A stretch of DNA of 64,000 nt from Fuerstiella sp. (GTDB lineage Bacteria > Planctomycetota > Planctomycetia > Planctomycetales > Planctomycetaceae): NCBI GenBank assembly GCA_022447185.1, contig JAKVAY010000041.1, forward strand, positions 1-64,000, written 5' to 3'. Within the stretch, counting starts at the first letter, position 1. The number at the start of each line of letters is the position of its first letter. A program made the position numbers and the translations under genes. This document shows positions 24,987-36,300 of this stretch, one piece after another. The notes beneath the pieces were generated by a model. The model had not been told where the DNA came from. It ran no database searches and worked only from the letters and a program-made list of their open reading frames with translations.

Positions 24987-27797
24987 ATGTCTTTGAGTCG
25001 ATTCCCGCCACAGGTCTGCCGACAGATTCCAGTGCATTACTTGCTGATCCCTGCCATTATTGTTCTTTGTGTTCCGGCAGTGAGTCAGGCGAGTGACGCC
25101 ACGGCGACATGGATGGACAAACCTGTCGTCGGCAATCAGATGCGATTCCTTGGCGTCACGCAGTTGATGGAAGCGGAAAGACCGTTTCAGCGGTTCCGTT
25201 TTCAGTGCGGGGCTGATTTTCAGGAATGCCGAATCGAAGCAGAACTCCCGGCACTGATACCTGTCGAGGAGTTTTTGGTTCGGACACGTGTGAATTCGAC
25301 TCATGCCGGTCTTCGGCTCGGAGTTCGAATTGTATTGCCCGGCCAGACTGATCCGGAATCGAATGAACCACTCACCACCTGGCTTTTTGGTGAGCGGTCA
25401 ACGAATGCGTCTGAGTGGCAGACACTGAAGGTTGGAACTCCTTCCGAGATTGATGCTGAGATTTTTCGTGTCCGTTCCAGGCTGGCGCCCATGCGAATTG
25501 ATATCGAGGGGCTCTACATTGACAGGTGTGCCTTACTTGCCCAGTTTAGTGGCGGTAGCTGTGTGGTTGATGCCGAGCCTGTGAGTTACGGGCCGATTGT
25601 GCTTCGCTCTGCGTCGGACGATGCAGGTGACGCGATCCTGTCAGAGAATTCTGTGCCGAAGAGAACCGGGCGACTTCGCGTTGAACGCAATCAGGTTTTC
25701 TTGAACGGACAACGTACTTTGCTGCAAATGATGCCCGATCATGGTGAATCTTTGCAGACGATTCGTGAGTTGGGGATCAATACACTTTGGACACAAAATC
25801 AGGACTCGAGCGAGAGACCTCGCGATTTGTCAGACGCCGGGATCATTATTGCAGTCACACCTCCTCACCCGAAGTTCGATCCGGCAGATTTCAGTCGACC
25901 GCTGAACGGTCTGATGCCGCTGCATCATCAGATGGAAACAGCTGACATATTCTGTCTAGGTAACCGGGTTCTTCCGCACCAACTGCCGCACCTGCTTGCG
26001 TGGGCTCGACTGGTGCGCAGTTCAGATCGAATCCTTCGCCGACCAATTTTGGCTGATGTCACCGCTTCGGAAGGTCTGGCCTCGAGGCAGATTGACATGG
26101 TTGGTATCGGTGTACCATCGCTCCATCGGTACCTGACTTTCGGTGGATTCCGAAACAGTATTCTGCATAAGACACGTCGTGCATCACAAATGACACTTCC
26201 ATGGACGTGGATTCAGACGGAGTCTCCAGGGTCGATGACACGATGGCGACAGACGGTCGGGCTGGAGCCTCTGGTTGTCGAACCGGAGCAGATCACAATG
26301 CAGGTGATTGCAGCGTTATCCGCCGGTGTCCGGGCGATTGCTTTCTGGAAGACCCAGCCGTTTGGTGGTGGGCAGCTTCAGGAATCTGAATCCGGCTTGG
26401 CAGTGGCACTGTCGTCGCTGCAAATCGGGCTTTTGGAACCCTGGCTGGTGATGGGGCAGGCGCAGTCGTACATCGCCGTTGACGACGGTCGATCAAGTAC
26501 ACGGAATGGTCCGGGGACAAAACCGATGAGATTTCAGGCGGCAGTTGCGACATCGCCGGTCTCGCTCAATCCGGTGGAGTCCGCCATCCCTCGAACTCCG
26601 GATGCCGCAGTGATCAGTGGACGTGATGGTTCGTTGATGATTGTCGCCTTATGGGACGATTCCTCACATTACGTCCCGGGGCAGCTCTACGCACGGAAAG
26701 CCAGTCTCATCGCGACTGCCCGGGAAACCTCTTCTGCAGCACAGATTACGATGACTGACGTGGTTGGACAGCCTCGAAACGCCCAGCCAGGCGGACTTGC
26801 TGTCACACTGAGTGATCTGGATCTCTTTGGCGTGATTCTCGTTTCGTCTAATCCTGAAATCTTTGGTGAGATGCGTCGCCGCGTTCAGTTCGTGGCGCCT
26901 CGAGCTGCAGAACTCAAATGTGCAATTGCTCGTCTAAAACATCAGCGTGTTTCAGAGACGTGTGCGAACATCGATCATGTAGCCCCGCAGGCTCCACCTT
27001 CCGCATCCCAATGGCTGGTGAATGCGACCCGGATGCTGAAGGCTGCTGAAACGGCAATGCAGAATGATCGATTCAGAGAAGCCGATCAACAGGCGGATGG
27101 GTGTCTGCGGGCACTGCGGGCAGCTCAGAATCTGTACTGGACAACAGCCATCAGACAACTGCCGACGCCGACTGCCAGCCCGTACACAGTTGCCTTTTCT
27201 TCACTGCCCGAACACTGGCAAATGATGGCGAACATTGCTTCTGCCCAGCCATCGGACAATCTCCTGCCACCTGGTGAGTTTCATCATCGTCAGGAAATGG
27301 AGCAGACGGGATGGACGTTTCCGGAGCTGACCGACAACGTGTACATCACACGATCCCGGGTGCGAAATGATTCGCAGGACAACGTCGGTTTTTTGCAACT
27401 GGCCGCATGGAAGCCGGAGAATACGCAGGTACCACTTTCGACTCAGCCATCGACACTTGTCAATCTGCCACCGGTCAGCGTGGAAGCAGGTGACCTGGTT
27501 GAGTTGCGCGGACAAGTACGGCTCAGCGCGACTGCGATTCGGGCTGTTGAGGAATTTCCTCTGATGATCTTTGACAGTGAATTGGGACCGGAATTCGCTG
27601 TTCGTCCTGCACTGGAAGCGGATTGGAGGACATTTCACATGTACCGCCAGGCAGCAGTTTCCGGTCCACTTCAGTTCACACTTGGGCTGCAGGGCAGTGC
27701 TGAGGTCCATGTGGATCTGGACACTTTGGTGTTGCGCACCGTTGGTCGAGCCAGTTCCAGCGACGCGAAATTAAGGACGGCACGGGTTCCCGAGTAA
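24987..27797 (+). CDS. Large secreted protein with a glycosidase-like (TIM-barrel) middle, unknown function
   Basis: 936 residues from the ATG at 24987 (GTG at 24933 possible). A signal peptide is present (hydrophobic stretch about 17-34). The N-terminal ~200 residues look like a beta-sandwich ('LRLGVRIVLPGQTDPESNEPLTTWLFG'). A middle region (about 230-560) starts 'RLRVERNQVFLNGQRTLLQMMPDHGESLQTIRELGINTLWTQ', the opening seen in glycoside hydrolases that lie on a TIM barrel, and continues with 'AGIIIAVTPPHPKFD', 'ILADVTASEG' and 'QVIAALSAGVRAIAFWKTQPFGGG'. The last ~200 residues look like another beta-sandwich. The catalytic acids cannot be assigned. I do not recognise a named family; a glycan-related role is inferred from architecture. 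Confidence 0.78.
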   Translation: MSLSRFPPQVCRQIPVHYLLIPAIIVLCVPAVSQASDATATWMDKPVVGNQMRFLGVTQLMEAERPFQRFRFQCGADFQECRIEAELPALIPVEEFLVRTRVNSTHAGLRLGVRIVLPGQTDPESNEPLTTWLFGERSTNASEWQTLKVGTPSEIDAEIFRVRSRLAPMRIDIEGLYIDRCALLAQFSGGSCVVDAEPVSYGPIVLRSASDDAGDAILSENSVPKRTGRLRVERNQVFLNGQRTLLQMMPDHGESLQTIRELGINTLWTQNQDSSERPRDLSDAGIIIAVTPPHPKFDPADFSRPLNGLMPLHHQMETADIFCLGNRVLPHQLPHLLAWARLVRSSDRILRRPILADVTASEGLASRQIDMVGIGVPSLHRYLTFGGFRNSILHKTRRASQMTLPWTWIQTESPGSMTRWRQTVGLEPLVVEPEQITMQVIAALSAGVRAIAFWKTQPFGGGQLQESESGLAVALSSLQIGLLEPWLVMGQAQSYIAVDDGRSSTRNGPGTKPMRFQAAVATSPVSLNPVESAIPRTPDAAVISGRDGSLMIVALWDDSSHYVPGQLYARKASLIATARETSSAAQITMTDVVGQPRNAQPGGLAVTLSDLDLFGVILVSSNPEIFGEMRRRVQFVAPRAAELKCAIARLKHQRVSETCANIDHVAPQAPPSASQWLVNATRMLKAAETAMQNDRFREADQQADGCLRALRAAQNLYWTTAIRQLPTPTASPYTVAFSSLPEHWQMMANIASAQPSDNLLPPGEFHHRQEMEQTGWTFPELTDNVYITRSRVRNDSQDNVGFLQLAAWKPENTQVPLSTQPSTLVNLPPVSVEAGDLVELRGQVRLSATAIRAVEEFPLMIFDSELGPEFAVRPALEADWRTFHMYRQAAVSGPLQFTLGLQGSAEVHVDLDTLVLRTVGRASSSDAKLRTARVPE

Positions 27798-28024
27798 AAG
27801 GCGCCGGGTTCGCCTTGCTGTAGCTCAGGTGAGAATTGCAGGACAGATCGGCTCCTGTCTCTGTCGGAGCTTGCAGGCTGATACTCAGTCGATAGGCTGT
27901 CGGGCTGATCAGATGCCAGGCGACATCTGCGGTGGCTGTAATTTGGCGAGTCAATCGTTGGGTCGTGATGCCGCCATGCTTTGGATCGCCATTCCTCACT
28001 AAGAAAACAGAACAGGTTCACGAG

Positions 28025-29056
28025 ATGCCGATCGCGACGCCGGAACAGTATGCAAATATGCTGGATGCCGCTCAACAGGGTGGATATGCCTATCCTGGGA
28101 TTAATGTGACGTCCATTACAACACTGAACGCCGGTATGAAGGGATTCGCCGACGCAGGTTCTGACGGTATCATTCAGTTCTCTACGGGTGCTGGTGAATT
28201 CGCGTCGGGGCTGAATGTCAAAGATGCGGTCCACGGCGTCATTGTGCTGGCCGAAGCTGCCCATCGACTGGCCGAAAAATATGACATTCTGATTGGTCTG
28301 CACACTGACCATTGTCAGCCCAAGAAAGTCGATTCTTTTCTCAAGCCGTTGATTGCGGAAACAGCCGCCCGCCGTGCTTCTGGCAGAGGAAACCTGTTTA
28401 ATTCTCATATGTACGATGGTTCGGAACTGCCTCTGGATCAGAATATCGCTGAAAGTATTGAGCTGCTTAAGCTTTGTGCGGAAAACGAAATCATTCTGGA
28501 AGTCGAAGCCGGAGTGGTCGGTGGTGAAGAAGACGGCATCGATCATTCTGATGTAGCCGATGAAAAACTGTACACAACGCCTGAAGATATGGTCCGGGTC
28601 TATGAGGCATTAAATGGACTGGGGCGATTCATGTTCGCTGCGACTTTCGGCAACGTTCATGGTCACTATAAGCCTGGAGCGGTGAAGCTGAGGCCCGAGA
28701 TTCTGAAGGACGGACAGAAAGCCGTCATAGAAAAATATGGCGATGCCGCGGAATTTGATCTGGTCTTTCATGGCGGATCGGGAACTCCGAGTGCTCAGTT
28801 GAAGGAGACACTGGACTACGGAGTCGTGAAAATGAACATCGATACCGATACGCAGTATGCGTTCACTCGTCCGGTTGCGGATTTCATCCTTAAGAATTAT
28901 GACCAGGTCATGATGATCGACGGAGAGATCGGCAGCAAGAAGGCTTACGATCCCCGCACGACGCTCAAACTGGCTGAAGCCGGTGTGGCTGCCCGACTGC
29001 AGCGTGCCTGTGATGATCTGAACAGCAGCGGTCAGTCGATCTTTGGAAAAGTCTGA
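28025..29056 (+). CDS. fba: Class II fructose-bisphosphate aldolase
   Basis: 343 residues from the ATG at 28025. The enzyme cleaves fructose 1,6-bisphosphate to DHAP and glyceraldehyde 3-phosphate in glycolysis, and works in reverse in gluconeogenesis. Zinc and catalytic motifs of the FbaA-type subgroup are clear: 'GLHTDHCQPKKVDSFLKPL' (zinc His and catalytic Asp), 'EVEAGVVGGEEDG' (zinc Glu), 'TFGNVHGHYKPG' and 'VFHGGSGT' (zinc His ligands and phosphate loop), and 'VVKMNIDTDTQYA'. Length is normal. It stands alone and ends in a strong terminator. An antisense frame of 291 codons crosses its 5' half but is a shadow. Confidence 0.96.
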   Translation: MPIATPEQYANMLDAAQQGGYAYPGINVTSITTLNAGMKGFADAGSDGIIQFSTGAGEFASGLNVKDAVHGVIVLAEAAHRLAEKYDILIGLHTDHCQPKKVDSFLKPLIAETAARRASGRGNLFNSHMYDGSELPLDQNIAESIELLKLCAENEIILEVEAGVVGGEEDGIDHSDVADEKLYTTPEDMVRVYEALNGLGRFMFAATFGNVHGHYKPGAVKLRPEILKDGQKAVIEKYGDAAEFDLVFHGGSGTPSAQLKETLDYGVVKMNIDTDTQYAFTRPVADFILKNYDQVMMIDGEIGSKKAYDPRTTLKLAEAGVAARLQRACDDLNSSGQSIFGKV

Positions 29057-29084
29057 CAGATTTTGGTGAATGTGAGTCAATTCT

Positions 29085-29116
29085 CCGGCCGTTCGTGAAC
29101 ACGAGCGGCCGGTTTT
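29085..29116 (+). terminator. Rho-independent terminator after fba
   Basis: A 13-base stem (29085-29097 with 29100-29112, one G-U pair) is GC-rich, closes on a two-base loop that would open to a larger one, and is followed by TTTT. It lies 28 bases after the aldolase stop codon. Confidence 0.85.
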
Positions 29117-29147
29117 CATATCAGGTGAATACTGGCCCGGTCAGAGC

Positions 29148-29801
29148 ATGTTCAAGTCGCTTCGTAATCAGATGGTCTTTCTGACTCAGTTCGGGAAACA
29201 GTTCGAAACCACCGGTTCACTGGTCGCCAGTAGTCGATTTCTGGCAAAGGCGATTACACGATTTCTGGCTGCTCGGCCCGACCACCCCATTCGAGTGCTG
29301 GAATGCGGCCCGGGAACGGGAGCCTTCACAAACCAAATCGTTCAGAAACTTCAGCCAGGTGACGCATTCGATCTGGTCGAGGTCAACGAGTCTTTCGTCG
29401 ACGTGCTCAATCAGCGGTTCGAATCTGAGAAGCCATGGCAGGCCGTTCGGGGACTGTCGACGATTCATGAAGTTCCTCTGCAGGACTTCGAAACGCAGGG
29501 TAATTATGACTTTGTGATCTCCGGCCTGCCCCTGAACAATTTCCCACCCAGGCTGGTGGCTGAAATCATGGAAGTCTATTTTCGTCTGCTGAAGCCGGGT
29601 GGAATGTTGAGCTACTTTGAATACATGTATATTCGACCTGTTCGCAGTACGATGTCTCCGGGTGTGAGTGGTAACAGGATTCGTGAAATTCATCGAATCG
29701 TTGAATCGTATTTTTCCCGGCACCGAGTGGCGCGTGACAGCGTCCTTCTGAACACACCGCCTGCATGGGTACAGCATCTTCAGGCGAAAGCGATCATGTA
29801 G
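29148..29801 (+). CDS. SAM-dependent methyltransferase, PmtA-like
   Basis: 217 residues. The N-terminus ('FLTQFGKQFETTGSLVASSRFLAKAITRFL') matches the 'GS-x-PSS-x-LA' entry of the bacterial phospholipid N-methyltransferase and rRNA-dimethylase-like group. SAM motif I is 'VLECGPGTGAFTNQI', the acidic loop is 'LVEVNESFVDVL', and motif IV-like 'FVISGLPLNNFPPRLVAEIM' resembles the 'SGLPL-x-NF' of PmtA. The C-terminal part carries 'LKPGGMLSYFEYMY'. A role in methylating phosphatidylethanolamine to phosphatidylcholine precursors is plausible, but the substrate cannot be confirmed here. The gene starts 32 bases after the fba terminator, so it probably has its own promoter. Confidence 0.85.
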   Translation: MFKSLRNQMVFLTQFGKQFETTGSLVASSRFLAKAITRFLAARPDHPIRVLECGPGTGAFTNQIVQKLQPGDAFDLVEVNESFVDVLNQRFESEKPWQAVRGLSTIHEVPLQDFETQGNYDFVISGLPLNNFPPRLVAEIMEVYFRLLKPGGMLSYFEYMYIRPVRSTMSPGVSGNRIREIHRIVESYFSRHRVARDSVLLNTPPAWVQHLQAKAIM

Positions 29802-30349
29802 TCGTTCAGTGATCTTCGTCAGCTTGCAGGTGTGCTTTGGGAATGCCGAAACTCAGGATCAGCACTCTGATCGCGATTTTCAGAATCGCTCATCGGAACC
29901 AGTCTGTCTTTCGTTAATGGGGCATGATCCCGCGAATTCACGATGGTTTCGTCGAATTGCAAGAATTTCCGAGTCTTTCCCGGTGCGAATTTTGTGTTCC
30001 AGATCGATTCCTGTATCCGGCGATGCCCTCGAATGTGTCCCGTAGACAACGTCGTCATGGAATGTGATGTCTCCTAAATCGGCAGGTACTGCCTATTGCC
30101 CGACATGATCGGCAGTTTCTTTTGGCACTGTTTCAGGGCTTGGAAGCGCTCAGAAATACAAATGAAGACGTAACCATCACTGGATGAACAGGTTAGCCAC
30201 AATCGGTGCGGACCAAAAATTCAAAAAGATCGACACAACCCGTACATTTTAACTCAACCAACGACGGCTGGAGTTCCGATCGAACAGGATAACCGCGCGT
30301 ATCGCTACGACCGGTATCGTCTGCAATTACGGATCGATCGGAACAACCG
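29802..30349. other. Intergenic region upstream of the giant autotransporter gene; no gene seen
   Basis: About 550 bases. A long upstream region for the largest gene in the window suggests regulation, but I can assign no promoter, operator or riboswitch by eye. Confidence 0.45.
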
Positions 30350-33300
30350 ATGAAAACGACTCGAACATTCGCGTCTGTCTGTCTGACTGCAAGCTGTATT
30401 GCCCTCGCTTTCGCGGCGAACGTCTCCGTTGGAGACCAGCCTGGCGTCTTTCGTATGACAGTCGCTCCCAACGATGGCACCACGGGTGGCAGCCAGTCGG
30501 AATTACTACCGTCGCCGAATGGCGATCCAGCTGATTCCAACGGCAGAGAACCCACCGGACAGGTCAATCTCATCAACGGCAGCAGTGCACCGGGGCAGGC
30601 CACTGTGAATGGTGGTAACCGACCGGTCTTCATGAATGCGGGACAGTTCATCTCGCAAAGCAACGGTGTCACGGGGCAAATCATCGGCAGTCAGGCATTT
30701 CACCCGCAGCCGTTGTTCGGGCCTCAACTTACGTTTGAACAAAACATCGATGACAGTCTGGGGATGCCGAATTCGTTCACACGATTCAATGCGTTGATAC
30801 CCAATCATCTCGTGGACAATACCACGATTCTGGCGGCAACCGTTTCCGCGTCACTGAGTGATGAAGGAGACGATCTTTACAACTACGGAGCTATCCTGCG
30901 TCACTTCGATGATTCCCGGAACGCAATCTGGGGCGTGAATATCTTTGGGGACTACGACAGCACCGGGCAACTGGGCGACTACTACACGCGTGCGGGTGTC
31001 GGTCTGGAATATCTCAGTCGTTATTTTGACTTCATCGTCAACGGTTATCTGAATACCGGTTCAGACGGAGTGCTGAGCTCCCGGACGCCGATTTCCGGCC
31101 TGTCACTGGCAGGACACAACGTCGTTCGCTCATTCAACGAAACTCGTGAGAACGTCTATCAGGGCGTGGATTGGAAAATCGGAACACCCATTCCTTGGCT
31201 TGGCAAACGTGGCGCCAAGACCTTTCTGGGATCCTATTACCTGACGAGTGAATTCGGGACGAAAGAGGCCCTGGGGCTTTCGGCTCAGTTTCAGGTTCAG
31301 GTTACAGAATCACTTGAAGCCAACGCGTTCTACACCAACGACGAAGTGTTCGGAGCCAGCAGTTGGGTCAACATTGCATATACACTGCCGAACTCACGTC
31401 AGCGCCGTGTGTTGCGGCCTTTGTGTGTTCAGGAACGTTTGACAGATCCCGTTCGACGAACAAACCCGATCCATACGAAATTAGAAAGATCAATCGTCAC
31501 GGCGGCAGAAATCAACCCCGATACGGGACTGCCATGGTTTCTTAACTTTGTTGATCCGAATGTGACGACTGATGGCCAGGGGACAGTAGAATCACCGTTC
31601 AGAACACTGGAAATGGCGGCCGCCGCTAACGGTGCATCAGTCGATGGAATCCGCATCACGCCACGTCAGGATGGCACTGGAACCAACCTGACAGTCGACG
31701 GGGGACTGGATCTGTTTGCGGATCAGGCGATCTTCTCTTCCCACAAGGATTTTGTACTGTTTGTTGATGCAGGAACACCGTTCGTCATTCCTGCGGCAAG
31801 TACAAGTGCTGCGGGACCACTGATCTCCAATCCAACAATAATGGCTGGTGGATCTGTTCTTCGAGTAGCCGACGGGGCACGTGTGAGTGGGCTCCAGATC
31901 GATGCTGCAGATGAAATGGGGACTGACTTTGGTATGGGCATCGATGCGCCTGCACCGTTCGACAATATTCACCTGGTTTGTAATACATTCACCAACTACA
32001 CCATTGGTGCAAACCTGCCGGGTGCCAGCGGCACACTGTTTTTTGATGAAAACACATTCTCCGGTCTGGCCGGGGTATCAACAGACGGTCTGATGGTCAC
32101 AACGACGGTGGGTTCCACGTCGGATCTGCGCGTGCGAGAAAATACGGCCACAAACAATTCGAGTGCAGGCCTCTCCGTCACGGCGGGCTCGGGTAGTACG
32201 ATCAATGCAGACAATCCTCTGGGATTTGGGCTTCTGCCACCCGATCCAGCAGCACCTCCTGTACCTGGTGGTGGTCCTCCTGTTCCGGTCTTTGGACCTG
32301 GAGCGGTTGAAGCCACCGGAATCGTCGACAATCAGGTTTCTGCGGGTGGGGACGGAATCGTCGTGACCGCCGACGCGGGCGCCACGATCCATGCTGTGGT
32401 TGAACGAAATACTTCCACCGACAATACGCTCAACGGCTTCATCGGAAGGGCTGACGGGGGAACAATTAATCTTGTCAGTCTGAGAGGCAATACCTTTACC
32501 GATAACCTGGAAAATGGAGGCGTGCTGCACTTCCTCAACGGTGGCATAATTGCCTCTCTGACAGAGGACGTGAACGGCGACGGCATTCTCAATCCGTCGG
32601 AGGATACCAACGGCAACGGCATTTTGGATCCGGCCGAGGACACCAACGGCAACGGCATACTTGATCCTGGTGAAGATACCAACGGCAACGGAATCCTTGA
32701 TCCCGCAGAAGACCTGGATGGTGACGGACTCATTGCCGCATCTGAAGACATCAACGGTAACGGTTTACTGGACCAGGGGATCGTATCGAACACGATGAGC
32801 GACAATGGACTCACCGGTCTGTGCCTCTTCGGTCAGGATGACAACGGCACAGGTGACTTTGACATTGGGGGTCCCGCTGCACAGCTGGGCAACATCTTCA
32901 ACGGCAATCGTGGAGCGGGAATCGCATCAGATCTGCGAGACTCAGCAACCGCAAGAATTAACGCGGTGAACAATTCGGTGGTGGGAAGCTTCGTCGGCCT
33001 GGACTTCTTTATCGATGGCGATACGTTTAGTCAGCCGTTTTCGCTATCAAATGCCTCGGGAGGCGTCCGGCTGACGCAGCTGACGCTTGATATCTCGCCC
33101 TCAGGCAATATTTGGGACACGACTGACGCCGATCCAGGAACCGCGCCCACTTCTTTTCAGCCTGTGGGGGCAACCGATATTGATGCCGGCCTGCTGACGG
33201 TGAATGGCAATTCCATCACAGCAGGAACCAATCCGCTTCAGGATGGCGATGGAACGGAACTCGTCGGTGGGGGAGTTCCGGATGCCCAGGGCATTCTGGA

Positions 33301-36300
33301 TCTGGTCTTTACTGATTTCGATCCAGGCGAAGTGTTCTCCTGGGATATTGATGCAGATAGTACTCCGGACGCCAGTGTCTTTGGTAACGAACTGATTGGC
33401 TCAACGATTACGCTGAATTTCGAGAACGGAAGTATTGTTACAGGTGCGCTTGAAGCAGTGGCTGGAAATTCCGACGCGTCCGAATTCGTCGCTCAGACAG
33501 CTGTGGTCGATGACAACGGTTTTGTCTTCACCGGGATGGATAATGCACGGTACGAGTTCATCAACATCATCAACAACTCGATCGTCGGGGTCAACAATCT
33601 TGGTCTGAATATCGAAATGAATGACTCGGCTGTGGCCGAAGATGTCACGATTCAGGGCAACGATATCATTGGAAATGGTACCGGAGTTCGACTGGCGGCC
33701 AATGGTCCGGGAGCCATCATCAATGCCGACAATACTGTTGGTGGAACCGACATGAATACGCTGAACGGCAGTATGTTTGCTCAGGGTAACACTATCACGA
33801 ACAGCACCGGCGACGGCTTCCAGGCAGCTGCGGCGGATGGTGGTACAGTCGTGGGCAATCTGCTGAACAACAATATCAGCAACAACGGCGGGAACGGTGC
33901 GTCATTCCTGATCGATCTCGGTGGGACGATCGACTTTGGTACATCGGCCAATCGTATCATTTCCGGCAATACGTTTGACCAGAATGCGGGTCAAGGAATC
34001 TTTGCAAACAGCAATGTGGATGTCACTGTGACAAATGCCGGGCAGTCCATGGACCTTGTGATTCAGGGTAACTCGATTACGGGCAACCAGACGGGCGGGA
34101 TTTTTGCGGAACTCAGCGGACTCAATAATGTGCCTCCGGGACCGCCTGTGGCGGGATCTGAGGAGAACAACGTTCTGAATCTCACCATCGGTCAGACGAC
34201 CGCGCCATTTGGAACACCTGTCACTGCTGAATCCAACACGATCACTGGTAATGGAGGTGTCGGAGTTGGTTTGGTTGTCGGGGGAACCGGTCTGGCGAAT
34301 GTCAGTGTTGTGCAGAATATTATCACCGGTACGACGACTGGCTCGGATCCGCTCTTTAGTGGTGACGGCATCAAATTCATTCGTCGAGACAGCTCTCTGC
34401 TGCTGGCAGACATCATGAACAATACCGTGACCGGAAACGCTGGCGACGGTATGGATGTTGATACTCAGGGGACCAACAGAACCAATGTCAATCAGCCTAT
34501 GTCAGGTACGATCAACTCTGTGACATGGGACAACAACATCTTTGACAACAACGGGAGCAACGGAGTGGCATTCCGTACTCGCGGTGACTCACAGTTGAGT
34601 GCTAACGGCAGCAGTAATTTTGTTCGCAACAACGCTGCACAGGGGATCGATATTGAAACCTCAGAGACCTCTTCATTCGGAGACCCATCAGTTGCGTTTG
34701 GTCAGGTTGTCTTTGACGGCATCACAGTAACTGACAACGGTGGCGACGGACTGCGGGCCACGGCAACTGAAGATTCCGATATTCTGTTTGAAGTGACCAG
34801 TACCCTGGTTCCAACATCCTCTGGCGCTCATGCGGCTCTGAACACCAACGGCGACTCTAACTATTCGAACAACGGGGCCAACGGTATCCACGTCGATGCT
34901 TCTGGTAGTTCCACTGTGGATGTTGTTATTACCGCTGATACGGGCAATACCTTCATTCAGGACAACGGAACCAATGGTGTCTTGATTTCTGCTTCCGGGT
35001 CAACATCAGGCGACGTCGCTGTCATGAATTCCGTGATCACAGGCTCGGTCGCTGGTGCAACAGCCGTTAACGATGAAAATGAGGATACCGAAGTGACGGA
35101 CGGCGATGGAATTGCTTACAACGCCAGTGGTAATTCCAGCGTCGACCTTGTCGTCGGTGGAGCACCGGGCGAGGGCAACAGGATTCAGAGCAACGGCGAC
35201 GACGGTATTGCGATTTCGCTTGAAGAGGTCACGACTCCTGAGATTACGATTTCCAACAACGTGATTGGTGGCGAGGACGGTGGCGTCCAGGCAGGAAATC
35301 TGGGTGATGGAATCAGTATGAAGATCGATGGCCAAACGTCTACGGCGACCGGAGTGTCAGATCAGGAGGGCGGCGCGAACATAGCAGGTGTGCCGAACTT
35401 CAGCGATCTGGATCAAAATGGTGCTGGTGCGGGTGAGCTCGGAGGGGCTAGCCAGCTTCCGACTGGTCCTGAGGCAGATATCACCGTGGCTGACAACATG
35501 ATTACCAGGAACATCCGCAACGGAGTCAATATCAGGATTAACGGCGGCAATGTCGACGATTTGAATGAGATTGCATTGACCGACAATACCATCAGCTCAA
35601 ATGGTGAGCACGGAGTAATCATTCGAACGGACACCGACATGAACCAAAACAGGTTCGTTTACCTGGCACCGTCCGTCGAGGCACCGGAACCACCGGCGAC
35701 CGATCCGACTTATGGGGACAATGATGACTTTAGTCCCGGTAACGTGCTTGCGAATGTTATTGCCAATACAGGATCAGCGGTCCAGGCGGACGAAATCTAT
35801 GCAGGCACCTATTTGAACCTGCACACAGTGCAAGACACTCTGTTCACAGTCACCGACAATACCATCCAGAACAATGGTACGGGTACCGAGCTGGGTACCG
35901 GGTTGCACATTCGCGTGGGAACAGGATCCTACCTTGCTGCTGACGTTCAGGATAATACCTTTGGTGGCAACCTTGATGAGGATCTGTACACCAATTCGTT
36001 TCTGTCAACGGAGGAGGAACCGTTTGCCAGCATCGACGTTGAAGGTGGAACTTGGCCGGATGAGCCTCTGTATGATGTCGTCTACCTGGACGATGGAGCC
36101 TTGCTGGACATGCGATTCACAAACAACGTCGGCGACCAGGTTGACCTGAATACGGCCGGTGTAGTCGGGGCGTTAACAGAGTACGTGTCGGATGCGGAAC
36201 AATTCAAGGTGTTCGATCCACGCCCGGCCGCGGTCTTCAAGATCGATGGTGTGAGTCTTAATCCCGCTACCGGTGACCTGGCGACCAACACCTTTGTCGA

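Noticed and set aside
27671-28546. 291-codon minus-strand frame over the aldolase start
   Set aside because: The aldolase reading frame on the plus strand is strongly conserved; this is its antisense shadow.
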